DNA of 6,286 nt. Origin: Patescibacteria group bacterium (GTDB lineage Bacteria; Patescibacteriota; Minisyncoccia; JAHIHE01). Each line of letters starts with the position of its first letter. Position 1 is the stretch's first letter. The stretch is taken from NCBI GenBank assembly GCA_018896765.1, contig JAHILZ010000100.1:1-6286 (forward strand). Reading direction: 5' to 3'. Position numbers and translations under genes: made by a program. This document shows positions 1 to 5,813 of the stretch, in pieces. Under the pieces are notes generated by a model that saw only the letters and a program-made list of their open reading frames with translations, had not been told where the DNA came from and ran no database searches.

Positions 1-70
1 ATTTTAAGCAATAAACTTATTTTTCGCAATCAACATTGCTCGAGGGTATGATGTAGAAGCTACACTGGAC

Positions 71-93
71 ACCTCGGCAGCTTGCTGCGAGGT
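71..93. repeat. GC-rich hairpin, possible REP/IS-end palindrome
   Basis: ACCTC pairs with GAGGT and GCAGC with GCTGC. One G (position 76) is bulged on the left arm and the two arms are separated by TT, giving a 10-bp stem. It stands out in AT-rich surroundings and lies downstream of the kinase gene on the minus strand. No T-run follows closely on the minus strand, so it is not a canonical terminator for that gene. On the plus strand a T-rich stretch (about 100-108) follows, but several bases away. Palindromes of this style are common as REP-like or IS200/IS605-type element ends; that assignment is inference, since no transposase is visible. The rest of 1-203 shows nothing I can assign. Confidence 0.5.
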
Positions 94-203
94 AATTCAT
101 TATTTTTTGAAAATTTATTAATAAATCTGTTGGTTCCATGCTTTGCGCAGAATTAAAGCGAGCCTTGAGTGTTCTGACTCTGCAAATTGAAACCGCTATA
201 AAG

Positions 204-1085
204 CTAACACAAATCAAAATCTACAGTTTCTTTTAATAAATTAATCAATCTGTTATATTTTTGCTTTTTATTTGTTGAATAAAAATACGGGATCATATAC
301 ATAAGATGAAAAACGGCAAAGTATTTTATTTCTTTCATATTTATATTATTTTTTCCATAGCCTTTCATAACTTCAGAAAAAATGTTACCATCTTTTTCAG
401 TATATATTTTCGCCAGATCATAAGAACATGGACCGCAGCCAGCATCTCCAAAATCAATTATTCCCGAAATCTTTTTATTTTCAACTAATACATTGCCATC
501 AATCAAATCACCATGCAAAAGAGAAGATTCAGTTTGTTCTATGTATTTTATTCCTGCTTTTATATATTTCAATATACGAACTTCTTCTTTTTCGCTAAAG
601 AGCATGGTCTTTCTCAAAAAAGGCATTTCTATTTTTATAAAAAATTTTACATAATTAGAGAACTTTGCATATTTTCCCTTTTCATTAATTTGCAGTTCTC
701 CAAATCCTTGCATTTTAACATTATGAATTGTCTTTATTAATTTTCCCAGTGATCTATATATTTTCTTATTATTTTTTTGATATTTAAGTCTATAAAGTGC
801 TTCGCCTTTTATAAAAGATTCAATTAGATAATCTTTTTCTTTAAAAATAATCTTCGGCGCAAAAGATTCTTTATTTAACATTTTACACACAAAAGCTTCT
901 TTAAAAATCATCAGTTCGTTTCCTTTTTTGGGAAATTTTATAATATATTTCCCTTTATTCGTTTCAATTATTTTTACAATCTGCTCAACACCATTTGAAC
1001 AGTCTTTTATGTTTATAACTTTTTCCGCAAATTTATTTTGGAAGATTAATGATATTCTATTTTTAGTTATTTTCTGCTTAAGCAT
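204..1085 (-). CDS. APH/choline-kinase-fold phosphotransferase family protein
   Basis: This 293-residue protein belongs to the aminoglycoside phosphotransferase-like family (APH fold, related to protein kinases), which transfers phosphate from ATP to small molecules. The N-lobe shows YIIKFPK with candidate ATP-binding Lys50, a candidate helix Glu63, and a hinge-like YLIESFIKGE at about 86-95. The catalytic loop is HGDLIDGN (191-198) with Asp193 and Asn198. The metal-binding motif is IDFGD (about 210-214) followed by GCGPCSYDLA, the usual APH tail of this region. All expected active-site residues are present and the length is normal, so it looks functional. It starts with ATG 9 nt after the stop of the ABC exporter, so the two are probably co-transcribed; no Shine-Dalgarno motif is seen. 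The gene is very AT-rich (about 26% GC by hand count over 241-1080), which may indicate foreign origin. The substrate is unknown: antibiotic, sugar, choline-like molecule or other. Calling it a resistance gene is not justified from sequence alone. Confidence 0.85.
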   Translation of the reverse strand: MLKQKITKNRISLIFQNKFAEKVINIKDCSNGVEQIVKIIETNKGKYIIKFPKKGNELMIFKEAFVCKMLNKESFAPKIIFKEKDYLIESFIKGEALYRLKYQKNNKKIYRSLGKLIKTIHNVKMQGFGELQINEKGKYAKFSNYVKFFIKIEMPFLRKTMLFSEKEEVRILKYIKAGIKYIEQTESSLLHGDLIDGNVLVENKKISGIIDFGDAGCGPCSYDLAKIYTEKDGNIFSEVMKGYGKNNINMKEIKYFAVFHLMYMIPYFYSTNKKQKYNRLINLLKETVDFDLC

Positions 1086-1094
1086 AATTTTTAT

Positions 1095-2858
1095 TTAATC
1101 CGCGATAAATCCACCGGCTTGGAGGAGCCAGAGTTTTTTATATTGTCCGTCTTTCTTGGCGAGCAATGTTTTGTGCGTTCCTTCTTCTTTTATTTTTCCC
1201 TCATCAATAAAAATAATCCTGTCCATTTTCACGATTGTGGAAAGGCGATGGGCGATGACTATGACGGTTTTGTTTTTCATAAGTTTATCCAGCGCGTCTT
1301 GAATCAAGCTTTCTGAATGTGAATCAAGGCTTGAAGTCGCTTCGTCTAAAATCAAAATCGGAGCGTTTCTCAAAATCGCTCTGGCAATGGCAACTCTCTG
1401 CCTTTCTCCGCCAGAAAGCTTAATCCCCCGCTCCCCGACATAAGTATTATATTTTTCAGGCAAATCGCTTATAAACTCATGGCAATGCGCGAGCTTTGAC
1501 GCTTCCATAATTTCCTCGTCTGTCGCGGTTGATTTTCCATAGCGAATATTTTCCATCAAGCTTCTGTGGAATAAAATCGGATCTTGCGGAACAAGGCTGA
1601 TGTTGCTCCACAAACTTTCCTGCGTAACTTTTGAAATATTCTGTCCGTCAATCAAAATTTTGCCGGAAGCCACTTCGTAATTTCGAAGAAGCAATTTTAT
1701 TACCGTAGTTTTTCCCGCGCCGGACGGACCGATCAAGGCCAGTCGCTCTGAAGAAGCGATCGTTAAATTAAACTTGTTCAAAACTTTTCTTGTTTTATGA
1801 TAATAAAAATCCACATCCCGAAACTCAATTTTTCCTTTTTCAATTTTTATTTTCTTCGCCCTCGGAACATCTTGAATTTCAAACGGAGTATTTAAAATTA
1901 TAGTCATCTCCTCTGCGTCGGCGAGGTTTTGATAGGTTCTTCTGATTATTTTCCCAAAACCCCAAATATTTTGAAATATTATTAAAACATAAGATTGCAA
2001 TAAAATAAAATCACCCATCGTAAACATTTCCTTTTCCCATAATTTTATGCCAAAATAGAAAACTCCTATTTCCAAAGCGATTACAAACATAATTTGAATT
2101 GCCTCAAAAATATTCTCCAAATGAAAAGTAAATTCCGTCAGCTTGCGAACTTTTTCTTCAAGATTAAAAAATGATTTTACTTCTTTTTTATATCCGCAAA
2201 ATAATTTTATATTACTATTGTTAGCAATTGTGTCAGCCAAAAATCCACTTGCTTCCGTTTCAGCCTTGCTCCTTTGAATATCATATTTCATTTTATACAT
2301 AGTCATGAACCAATTGATCGCCAAATATATGACCAGCCAAATAATTATTATAACGCCAAGAATATAGTTTTTCCAAAAAAGGACGGCTATTATGATTAGC
2401 ATTTTCACGATCATAGGTAAAAAATCCCACAAAGCTCGATCAAGAATATCGCGAAAAGAATTAACGAAATAACTCATTCTTTTTACCAAAGAGCCAACAA
2501 AATTATTGTTAAAATAAGAAAAAGAATGTTTGTGCAGATGCTGAAAACAAGCGTTAAATATATTGGCAACAATTTGAGCATGAAGGTGAGTTGAAGTAAA
2601 AGCGGAGATTCTCCATCCTATCCAACCGATAGAATGTATTATCAAAACCATCATTAAAACACCGACCAATTTACCGGCGATAATTTCTCTTGGTCCTTCG
2701 CTTCCTAAGATATCAAAAAATTGCTTATAATATAAAGGGACAACCACGCCAGACGCCGAAGCAATTACAATAAAAAAAAGCGTTATCAATACTGATAATT
2801 TATATTTTATAGTATTTTCCCAATATATCTTCAATGTTTTTCTGGTATTGTTTTGCAT
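1095..2858 (-). CDS. ABC exporter half-transporter, fused membrane and ATPase domains (MsbA/BmrA type)
   Basis: With the start chosen here the protein has 587 residues, normal for a half-size exporter that acts as a homodimer in the cytoplasmic membrane. The membrane domain has about six segments (near 21-42, 63-86, a pair in 147-184, 253-274 and 281-301). The nucleotide-binding domain has Walker A GPSGAGKTT (377-385), Q-loop VPQDP (Gln425), signature LSGGERQR (481-488), Walker B ILILDEA (Asp505, Glu506), a D-loop SSLD and H-loop His537, all canonical. The open frame extends to a TTG at 2909, with another ATG at 2882. I prefer the ATG at 2858 because the protein then begins MQNNTRKTLKIYW, like related exporters, and because a promoter-like sequence overlaps the two upstream starts. 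No start has a clear Shine-Dalgarno site. The membrane half is more AT-rich than the ATPase half. The substrate (lipid, peptide or drug) cannot be told. Confidence 0.9.
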   Translation of the reverse strand: MQNNTRKTLKIYWENTIKYKLSVLITLFFIVIASASGVVVPLYYKQFFDILGSEGPREIIAGKLVGVLMMVLIIHSIGWIGWRISAFTSTHLHAQIVANIFNACFQHLHKHSFSYFNNNFVGSLVKRMSYFVNSFRDILDRALWDFLPMIVKMLIIIAVLFWKNYILGVIIIIWLVIYLAINWFMTMYKMKYDIQRSKAETEASGFLADTIANNSNIKLFCGYKKEVKSFFNLEEKVRKLTEFTFHLENIFEAIQIMFVIALEIGVFYFGIKLWEKEMFTMGDFILLQSYVLIIFQNIWGFGKIIRRTYQNLADAEEMTIILNTPFEIQDVPRAKKIKIEKGKIEFRDVDFYYHKTRKVLNKFNLTIASSERLALIGPSGAGKTTVIKLLLRNYEVASGKILIDGQNISKVTQESLWSNISLVPQDPILFHRSLMENIRYGKSTATDEEIMEASKLAHCHEFISDLPEKYNTYVGERGIKLSGGERQRVAIARAILRNAPILILDEATSSLDSHSESLIQDALDKLMKNKTVIVIAHRLSTIVKMDRIIFIDEGKIKEEGTHKTLLAKKDGQYKKLWLLQAGGFIAD

Positions 2859-2880
2859 ATTTTCAGTTAAAAGAAACTTC

Positions 2881-2909
2881 ATCGTACTACAAATTTCCGA
2901 TGAGGTCAA
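2881..2909 (-). promoter_or_regulatory. Putative sigma70-type promoter for the ABC exporter
   Basis: Read on the minus strand, TTGACC (2909-2904) is followed after exactly 17 nt by TACGAT (2886-2881). This matches the -35 consensus at 5 of 6 and the -10 consensus at 4 of 6. Transcription would begin near 2874, about 15 nt before the ATG at 2858. The -35 box contains the upstream TTG and the -10 box overlaps the ATG at 2880-2882, which argues against those as start codons if the promoter is real. Chance matches are common in AT-rich DNA. Confidence 0.35.
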
Positions 2910-2950
2910 TATATGCGGGAATAAATGCCTCGTTTGCGCTTCCCATTAAT

Positions 2951-3118
2951 GTCATTCCAGCGAAGGCGGGAATCTAGGCGAATCATCTTCAAATTATAAA
3001 TATTATAATAACAGCGGAAATATCATAAAACATTATTGCTGATGTATTTTAAAAATTTTTATTCTGAAAATAATAACTGATGATATTGCGCCTGGATTCC
3101 CGCCTCCGCGGGAATGAC
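2951..3118. repeat. Inverted-repeat MITE-like element, copy 1
   Basis: This 168-bp element begins GTCATTCC and ends GGAATGAC. Its outer 30 bases are inverted copies of each other at 27 of 30 positions. Each end is itself a hairpin: the right arm is ATTCCCGC-CTCC-GCGGGAAT with a perfect 8-bp stem; the left arm is the same stem with one mismatch (A2959 opposite G2968). The interior is AT-rich and noncoding. The 17-mer AAAATAATAACTGATGA (3067-3083) recurs exactly in copy 2. No target-site duplication is obvious and no transposase is present, so the MITE label is inferred from structure. Confidence 0.75.
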
Positions 3119-3137
3119 AAAAGGCAAGCGCGTAAAT

Positions 3138-3187
3138 CTTGTCATTCTTAAATTTATTTGATTATTGCCTGCCTGCCGGCAGACAAG
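3138..3187. repeat. Decayed TGTCATTCT repeat and CTGCCGGCAG palindrome
   Basis: TGTCATTCTTAAATTTATTT (3140-3159) resembles a degenerate arm of the TGTCAT-type repeats elsewhere in the window. It is followed by the perfect 10-bp palindrome CTGCCGGCAG (3173-3182), extendable to 3170-3185 with one mismatch. CTTGTC (3138-3143) and GACAAG (3182-3187) form outer inverted hexamers. It lies downstream of tRNA-Val on the minus strand and might fold in the transcript, but no T-run follows, so terminator function is not supported. Confidence 0.45.
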
Positions 3188-3194
3188 TTTCTTG

Positions 3195-3215
3195 GTTATA
3201 AGTTATGAGTTATGA
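3195..3215. repeat. 7-bp tandem repeat GTTAT(A/G)A, three copies
   Basis: GTTATAA, GTTATGA and GTTATGA follow one another without gaps, and then a partial GTTGTT. The array ends 10 bp before the 3' end of the tRNA gene. It is probably replication slippage in AT-rich intergenic DNA; no function is evident. Confidence 0.6.
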
Positions 3216-3225
3216 GTTGTTCCTG

Positions 3226-3299
3226 TGGCCGCTAGTGGAATCGAACCACTAACCTTTCGAATGTGAATCGAATGCTCTAGCCAATTGAGCTAAGCGGCC
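3226..3299 (-). tRNA. tRNA-Val (anticodon CAC)
   Basis: A complete 74-nt cloverleaf is visible on the minus strand. The acceptor stem GGCCGCT pairs with AGCGGCC. The D stem is GCTC/GAGC with loop AATTGGCTA. The anticodon stem is TTCGA/TCGAA with loop TTCACAT, giving anticodon CAC, which reads the valine codon GUG. The variable loop is AGGTT, and the T stem is AGTGG/CCACT with loop TTCGATT. The discriminator base is A, as expected for valine. The next bases are CAGG, so the 3' CCA is not encoded and must be added by tRNA nucleotidyltransferase. The gene sits between two related inverted-repeat elements. Confidence 0.95.
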
Positions 3300-3336
3300 G
3301 TAAACAATAAAATTAAGACTTAAGCGCTTGCGCGCT

Positions 3337-3528
3337 GTCATTCCCGCACTGAAATAAATTCAGCATAAACTCCGGCGGGAATCTAGGAGCAGTATCTTCA
3401 ATTTGTATGATACCGTTATAATAGTTGAAATATCATCTTGATATTATTGCTAATTTGTTTGCAACAATTTCATTCTAAAATAATAACTGATGAAACTTCG
3501 CCTAGATTCCCGCCTTCGCGGGAATGAC
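3337..3528. repeat. Inverted-repeat MITE-like element, copy 2, with expanded left arm
   Basis: This 192-bp element is in the same orientation as copy 1. Its right arm is ATTCCCGC-CTTC-GCGGGAAT (3507-3526), and the reverse complement of its last 30 bases matches the left end of copy 1 at 29 of 30 positions. The left arm keeps the 8-bp stem (3340-3347 with 3375-3382), but the usual 4-nt loop is replaced by 27 nt. That loop contains a second hairpin, CTGAA-ATAAA-TTCAG (3349-3363). The interior shares AAAATAATAACTGATGA (3477-3493) and further patchy similarity with copy 1. Confidence 0.75.
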
Positions 3529-3570
3529 AAAATACTACAAGAATGAAAGTCCTAAAAATAATGCAATAAT

Positions 3571-4791
3571 TTAATCCCTAAACAAAACTCCTTCCTTGGA
3601 ATAAATCTTAACAGCGAGTAAAATCGCAATAGTGGAATATATAATTAAAGATCCCATAGTCAAGATGATATGTCCAAAATCATAAGTTCCCATCAAGACT
3701 TCTTTAAAAAGCAAAGTCGCGTTCACCGCCGGAATGGCGAAATACCATAAAGTCGGCTCAAAGCCCGGAATTGAATTAACTAAGACGACTGGCAAAATTA
3801 CCACGAGATATGACGGACCGATGTAATTCTGCGCTTCCTTGAAACTTTTGGCGAATATGGAAATGGACAAAATTATGGCGGAAAACATCAGGATTAAAAA
3901 TACGCTCACGGCAAGCAGAAGCAAAATCGCCTGCGGTTCTATGGAAAAATTAACGGCGACAGAGCCGGCTATTCCGCTTCCGGTCGCGTCCATTGGCCCG
4001 AATCCTCCCGCATACATCAGCGCGGCGTAAAAACTGCCAATAGCGACAACAACGGAAACAAACGCCACGGAGCTCACGGCCAAAAATTTTCCGAAAACAA
4101 TGTCCCTTCTTTTGACGGAAGTTAATAATAAAGATTCCAAAGTCTTGCGCTCTTTCTCCCCCGCCGAAACATCAATCGCGGTATATTGCCCGCCGATAAT
4201 TGACCACATCACGATAAAAAGCGGAATTAAAAATCCCAGCACGAATCCTCCCGTTTCTTTTTCCGTCGCCACATCCTCGGGCAAGATGGAAACTTTGGAT
4301 AAAATTTTCGAATCTATATTTTGCTCGCTAAATCTTTTTTGCAAAACCTGATTATTAAACTCTGTTATAATGACCGAGAGAATAGTTGCGACATTTGCTG
4401 ATTTTGTGTTCGTTGATTTGATTATCAAATCTATGCTCGCGCTTTCCTGCTTTTCAATTTTCTCTTGAAAATCTTCAGGAATGACAACCGCCGCGTCAAT
4501 TTCTTCTTCTTTCACAGCCTTTCTCTCATCTTTATTCATGGAAACTATTTCCAGCTTTTCTTGCGACTTTATCATCTCTGCTAGCTCTGGAGAATTATCC
4601 TCTCCCGACAAAGCAATTTTCACCGTCTGCTTTTCCTGATCTTTCATAATCTTATCCATAAGCTTAAACATCCCGATCGTCATCGCCGGCATCAAAAACA
4701 TCGGCATCAGAATCATCGCCACCAAAGTCCTCCTGTCGCGAATCGTATCTTTTAGTTCCTTTTTCCAGATTGTGATAATGTTTTTTGGCAT
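3571..4791 (-). CDS. ABC-2 type transporter permease, NatB-like
   Basis: This 406-residue membrane protein is the likely permease partner of the ATPase encoded just upstream. It starts MPKNIITIWKKELKDTIRDR, the typical cytoplasmic N-terminus of NatB-like permeases, followed by a membrane segment (about 23-44). A hydrophilic domain of about 135 residues (45-180), probably outside the membrane, comes next. About five more membrane segments follow (near 182-204, 232-262, 288-313, 325-341 and 372-396). The motif AGEKERKTLESLLLTSVKRR (210-229) is the conserved cytoplasmic coupling region of this family. B. subtilis NatAB exports sodium, but relatives move other substrates, so the cargo is uncertain and I give no symbol. 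It begins with ATG 55 nt after the ATPase stop, with no Shine-Dalgarno motif; the pair is most likely one operon. Confidence 0.88.
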   Translation of the reverse strand: MPKNIITIWKKELKDTIRDRRTLVAMILMPMFLMPAMTIGMFKLMDKIMKDQEKQTVKIALSGEDNSPELAEMIKSQEKLEIVSMNKDERKAVKEEEIDAAVVIPEDFQEKIEKQESASIDLIIKSTNTKSANVATILSVIITEFNNQVLQKRFSEQNIDSKILSKVSILPEDVATEKETGGFVLGFLIPLFIVMWSIIGGQYTAIDVSAGEKERKTLESLLLTSVKRRDIVFGKFLAVSSVAFVSVVVAIGSFYAALMYAGGFGPMDATGSGIAGSVAVNFSIEPQAILLLLAVSVFLILMFSAIILSISIFAKSFKEAQNYIGPSYLVVILPVVLVNSIPGFEPTLWYFAIPAVNATLLFKEVLMGTYDFGHIILTMGSLIIYSTIAILLAVKIYSKEGVLFRD

Positions 4792-4821
4792 AGGTATTTT
4801 TGATAGGTTTATTTTTATCGT

Positions 4822-4842
4822 AAATTTATTTCAGAGATGACA
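4822..4842. repeat. Half-copy remnant of TGTCAT/hairpin repeat
   Basis: Within the 55-nt gap between the ATPase and permease genes, the minus strand reads TGTCATCTCTGAAATAAATT. This resembles the hairpin arm TGTCATCCTGAA of the element at 5616-5754. It also shares the exact 12-mer CTGAAATAAATT with the nested hairpin of copy 2 (3349-3360). The second half of the stem is lost. It looks like a decayed repeat; a chance match in AT-rich DNA is possible. Confidence 0.4.
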
Positions 4843-4846
4843 TTTT

Positions 4847-5578
4847 TTAGAATGATGATTTCACCAACTTCATAAAAACATCTTCCAAATCAATCGCGTT
4901 GTTTTTGCTCTTCAAAACTTCAACTTTATCATTAGCGATAATTTTTCCCTTGTGGATTATCACAACCCTGTCGCACAGTTTTTCCGCGTCGCGCATTTGG
5001 TGGGTGGAAAAAACTACGCACTTGCCGGATTCTTTGGAATTAAGCATAAAATTACGGACTGTCTGCGAGGCGAGAACATCAAGCCCGGAAGTCGGCTCGT
5101 CGAAGATTAAAACTTTTGGATCGTGAATGACGCTTCGCGCGATTGCCAGTTTCTGCTTCATTCCGGTTGAATATTTCCCGGACTTGCGGTCAATAAAATC
5201 TTTCATATCCAAAAGCTTCGCAAGTTCGTTTATTCTATTTTCCAAATTATCGCCGGAAAGCCCGTAAAGCTCGCCGAAATATCTCAGATTTTCCCTGCCT
5301 GAAAATCTCTCATAAACGCCAATGTCCGTCGTCAGAACTCCAATGTTTTTTCTCACTTCTTCCGGCTGTTTGACAATATCAAAACCAAGAATTTCCGCCG
5401 TTCCGCTTGTCGGAGCAAGCACCGTCGCAATCACTCTTATAATCGTCGTCTTCCCCGCCCCATTCGGACCCAAAAGCCCGAATATCTCGCCTTCCCCAAC
5501 TTCAAAACTAACATTATCAACCGCCTTGAAGCCTTTGAATTCTTTGGTTAGATTTTTAACAGATAGGATTGGTTGCAT
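4847..5578 (-). CDS. ABC transporter ATP-binding protein, NatA-like
   Basis: This 243-residue cytoplasmic ATPase powers the ABC-2 permease encoded directly downstream. It has Walker A GPNGAGKTT (37-45), a signature motif in the variant form STGMKQK (137-143), Walker B VLIFDEP (156-162, Asp160 and Glu161), D-loop SGLD (164-167) and H-loop His193 in FSTHQM. The segment after the first lobe reads IGVLTTDIGVYERFSGRENL (79-98). The usual Q-loop glutamine is absent there, as I recall for NatA-type proteins, so this is not by itself a defect. The STGMKQK and STHQM..AEKLCDRV features favour the NatA branch over drug or polysaccharide ATPases. The length is normal and the gene is about 44% GC by hand count. 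It starts with ATG, without a Shine-Dalgarno motif. The transported substrate is unproven. Confidence 0.9.
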   Translation of the reverse strand: MQPILSVKNLTKEFKGFKAVDNVSFEVGEGEIFGLLGPNGAGKTTIIRVIATVLAPTSGTAEILGFDIVKQPEEVRKNIGVLTTDIGVYERFSGRENLRYFGELYGLSGDNLENRINELAKLLDMKDFIDRKSGKYSTGMKQKLAIARSVIHDPKVLIFDEPTSGLDVLASQTVRNFMLNSKESGKCVVFSTHQMRDAEKLCDRVVIIHKGKIIANDKVEVLKSKNNAIDLEDVFMKLVKSSF

Positions 5579-5615
5579 AAATGCTATTTTGAAATAATTA
5601 TTACACCGTTTTAAT

Positions 5616-5754
5616 TGTCATCCTGAACTTGTTTCAGGATCTGTTTTTGATTTGCGCCTTGCTTTGTTTTCATCTCAGAAATCTTTTGGTTATCTTGTAT
5701 AAGATTATCTTTCTTGAAACCTATGATAGATTCTGAAACAAGTTCAGAATGACA
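5616..5754. repeat. Inverted-repeat element with hairpin arms (TGTCATCCTGAA type)
   Basis: The 27-bp ends (5616-5642 and 5728-5754) are inverted copies with 25 of 27 matches. Each end folds alone: ATCCTGAA-CTTGT-TTCAGGAT on the left and ATTCTGAA-ACAAG-TTCAGAAT on the right, both perfect 8-bp stems. The two differences between the arms are a C:G pair replaced by a T:A pair, so pairing is kept. The interior (5643-5727) is AT-rich and noncoding. It lies between pheT and the NatA-like gene. It might act on transcript ends or stability, but no T-run follows the hairpins. Confidence 0.7.
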
Positions 5755-5760
5755 AATCTT

Positions 5761-5809
5761 TTTGATATTTGCTATTTGGTATTCATTTGATATTTAAACT
5801 TTGATATTT
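5761..5809. repeat. Three direct copies of TTTGATATTT
   Basis: Exact 10-mers occur at 5761-5770, 5786-5795 and 5800-5809, just after the pheT stop codon. Spacing is irregular (25 and 14 bp). This could be slippage-prone AT-rich filler or a protein-binding cluster; the sequence does not decide. Confidence 0.5.
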
Positions 5810-5813
5810 GAAA

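Larger units (their letters stand above)
2859..3570. other. Intergenic island with tRNA-Val and two related inverted-repeat elements
   Basis: This 712-bp stretch has no credible protein gene. From low to high coordinates it holds a promoter-like sequence for the exporter, a 168-bp inverted-repeat element, a decayed repeat with a short palindrome, a 7-bp tandem repeat, tRNA-Val on the minus strand, a short GC-rich hairpin (AGCGC-TTGC-GCGCT at 3323-3336), and a second 192-bp element related to the first. No canonical intrinsic terminator (hairpin plus T-run) was found for the NatB-like gene or the tRNA. Confidence 0.8.

Noticed and set aside
17..217. 66-codon minus-strand frame below the kinase gene
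   Set aside because: It starts with TTG, overlaps the kinase end by 14 nt, has no Shine-Dalgarno site, resembles no family I know, and runs straight through the hairpin at 71-93. It is more likely noncoding.
306..740. Two plus-strand frames of 60 and 75 codons
   Set aside because: They lie opposite the well-supported kinase gene and are made of Phe/Tyr/Ile-rich translations of its A-rich strand.
3507..3526. Intrinsic terminator for the NatB-like gene
   Set aside because: The hairpin is strong, but the minus strand continues CTAGGCGAAG without a T-run.
2951..3528. CRISPR array
   Set aside because: The repeats are inverted, few, of unequal length and flank a tRNA; there are no regular spacers and no cas genes.
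3839..4351. Plus-strand frames of 63 and 83 codons
   Set aside because: They are antisense shadows of the NatB-like permease with no recognisable domain.
4899..5597. Plus-strand frames of 75 and 91 codons
   Set aside because: They are antisense to the NatA-like ATPase, whose motifs are complete on the minus strand.
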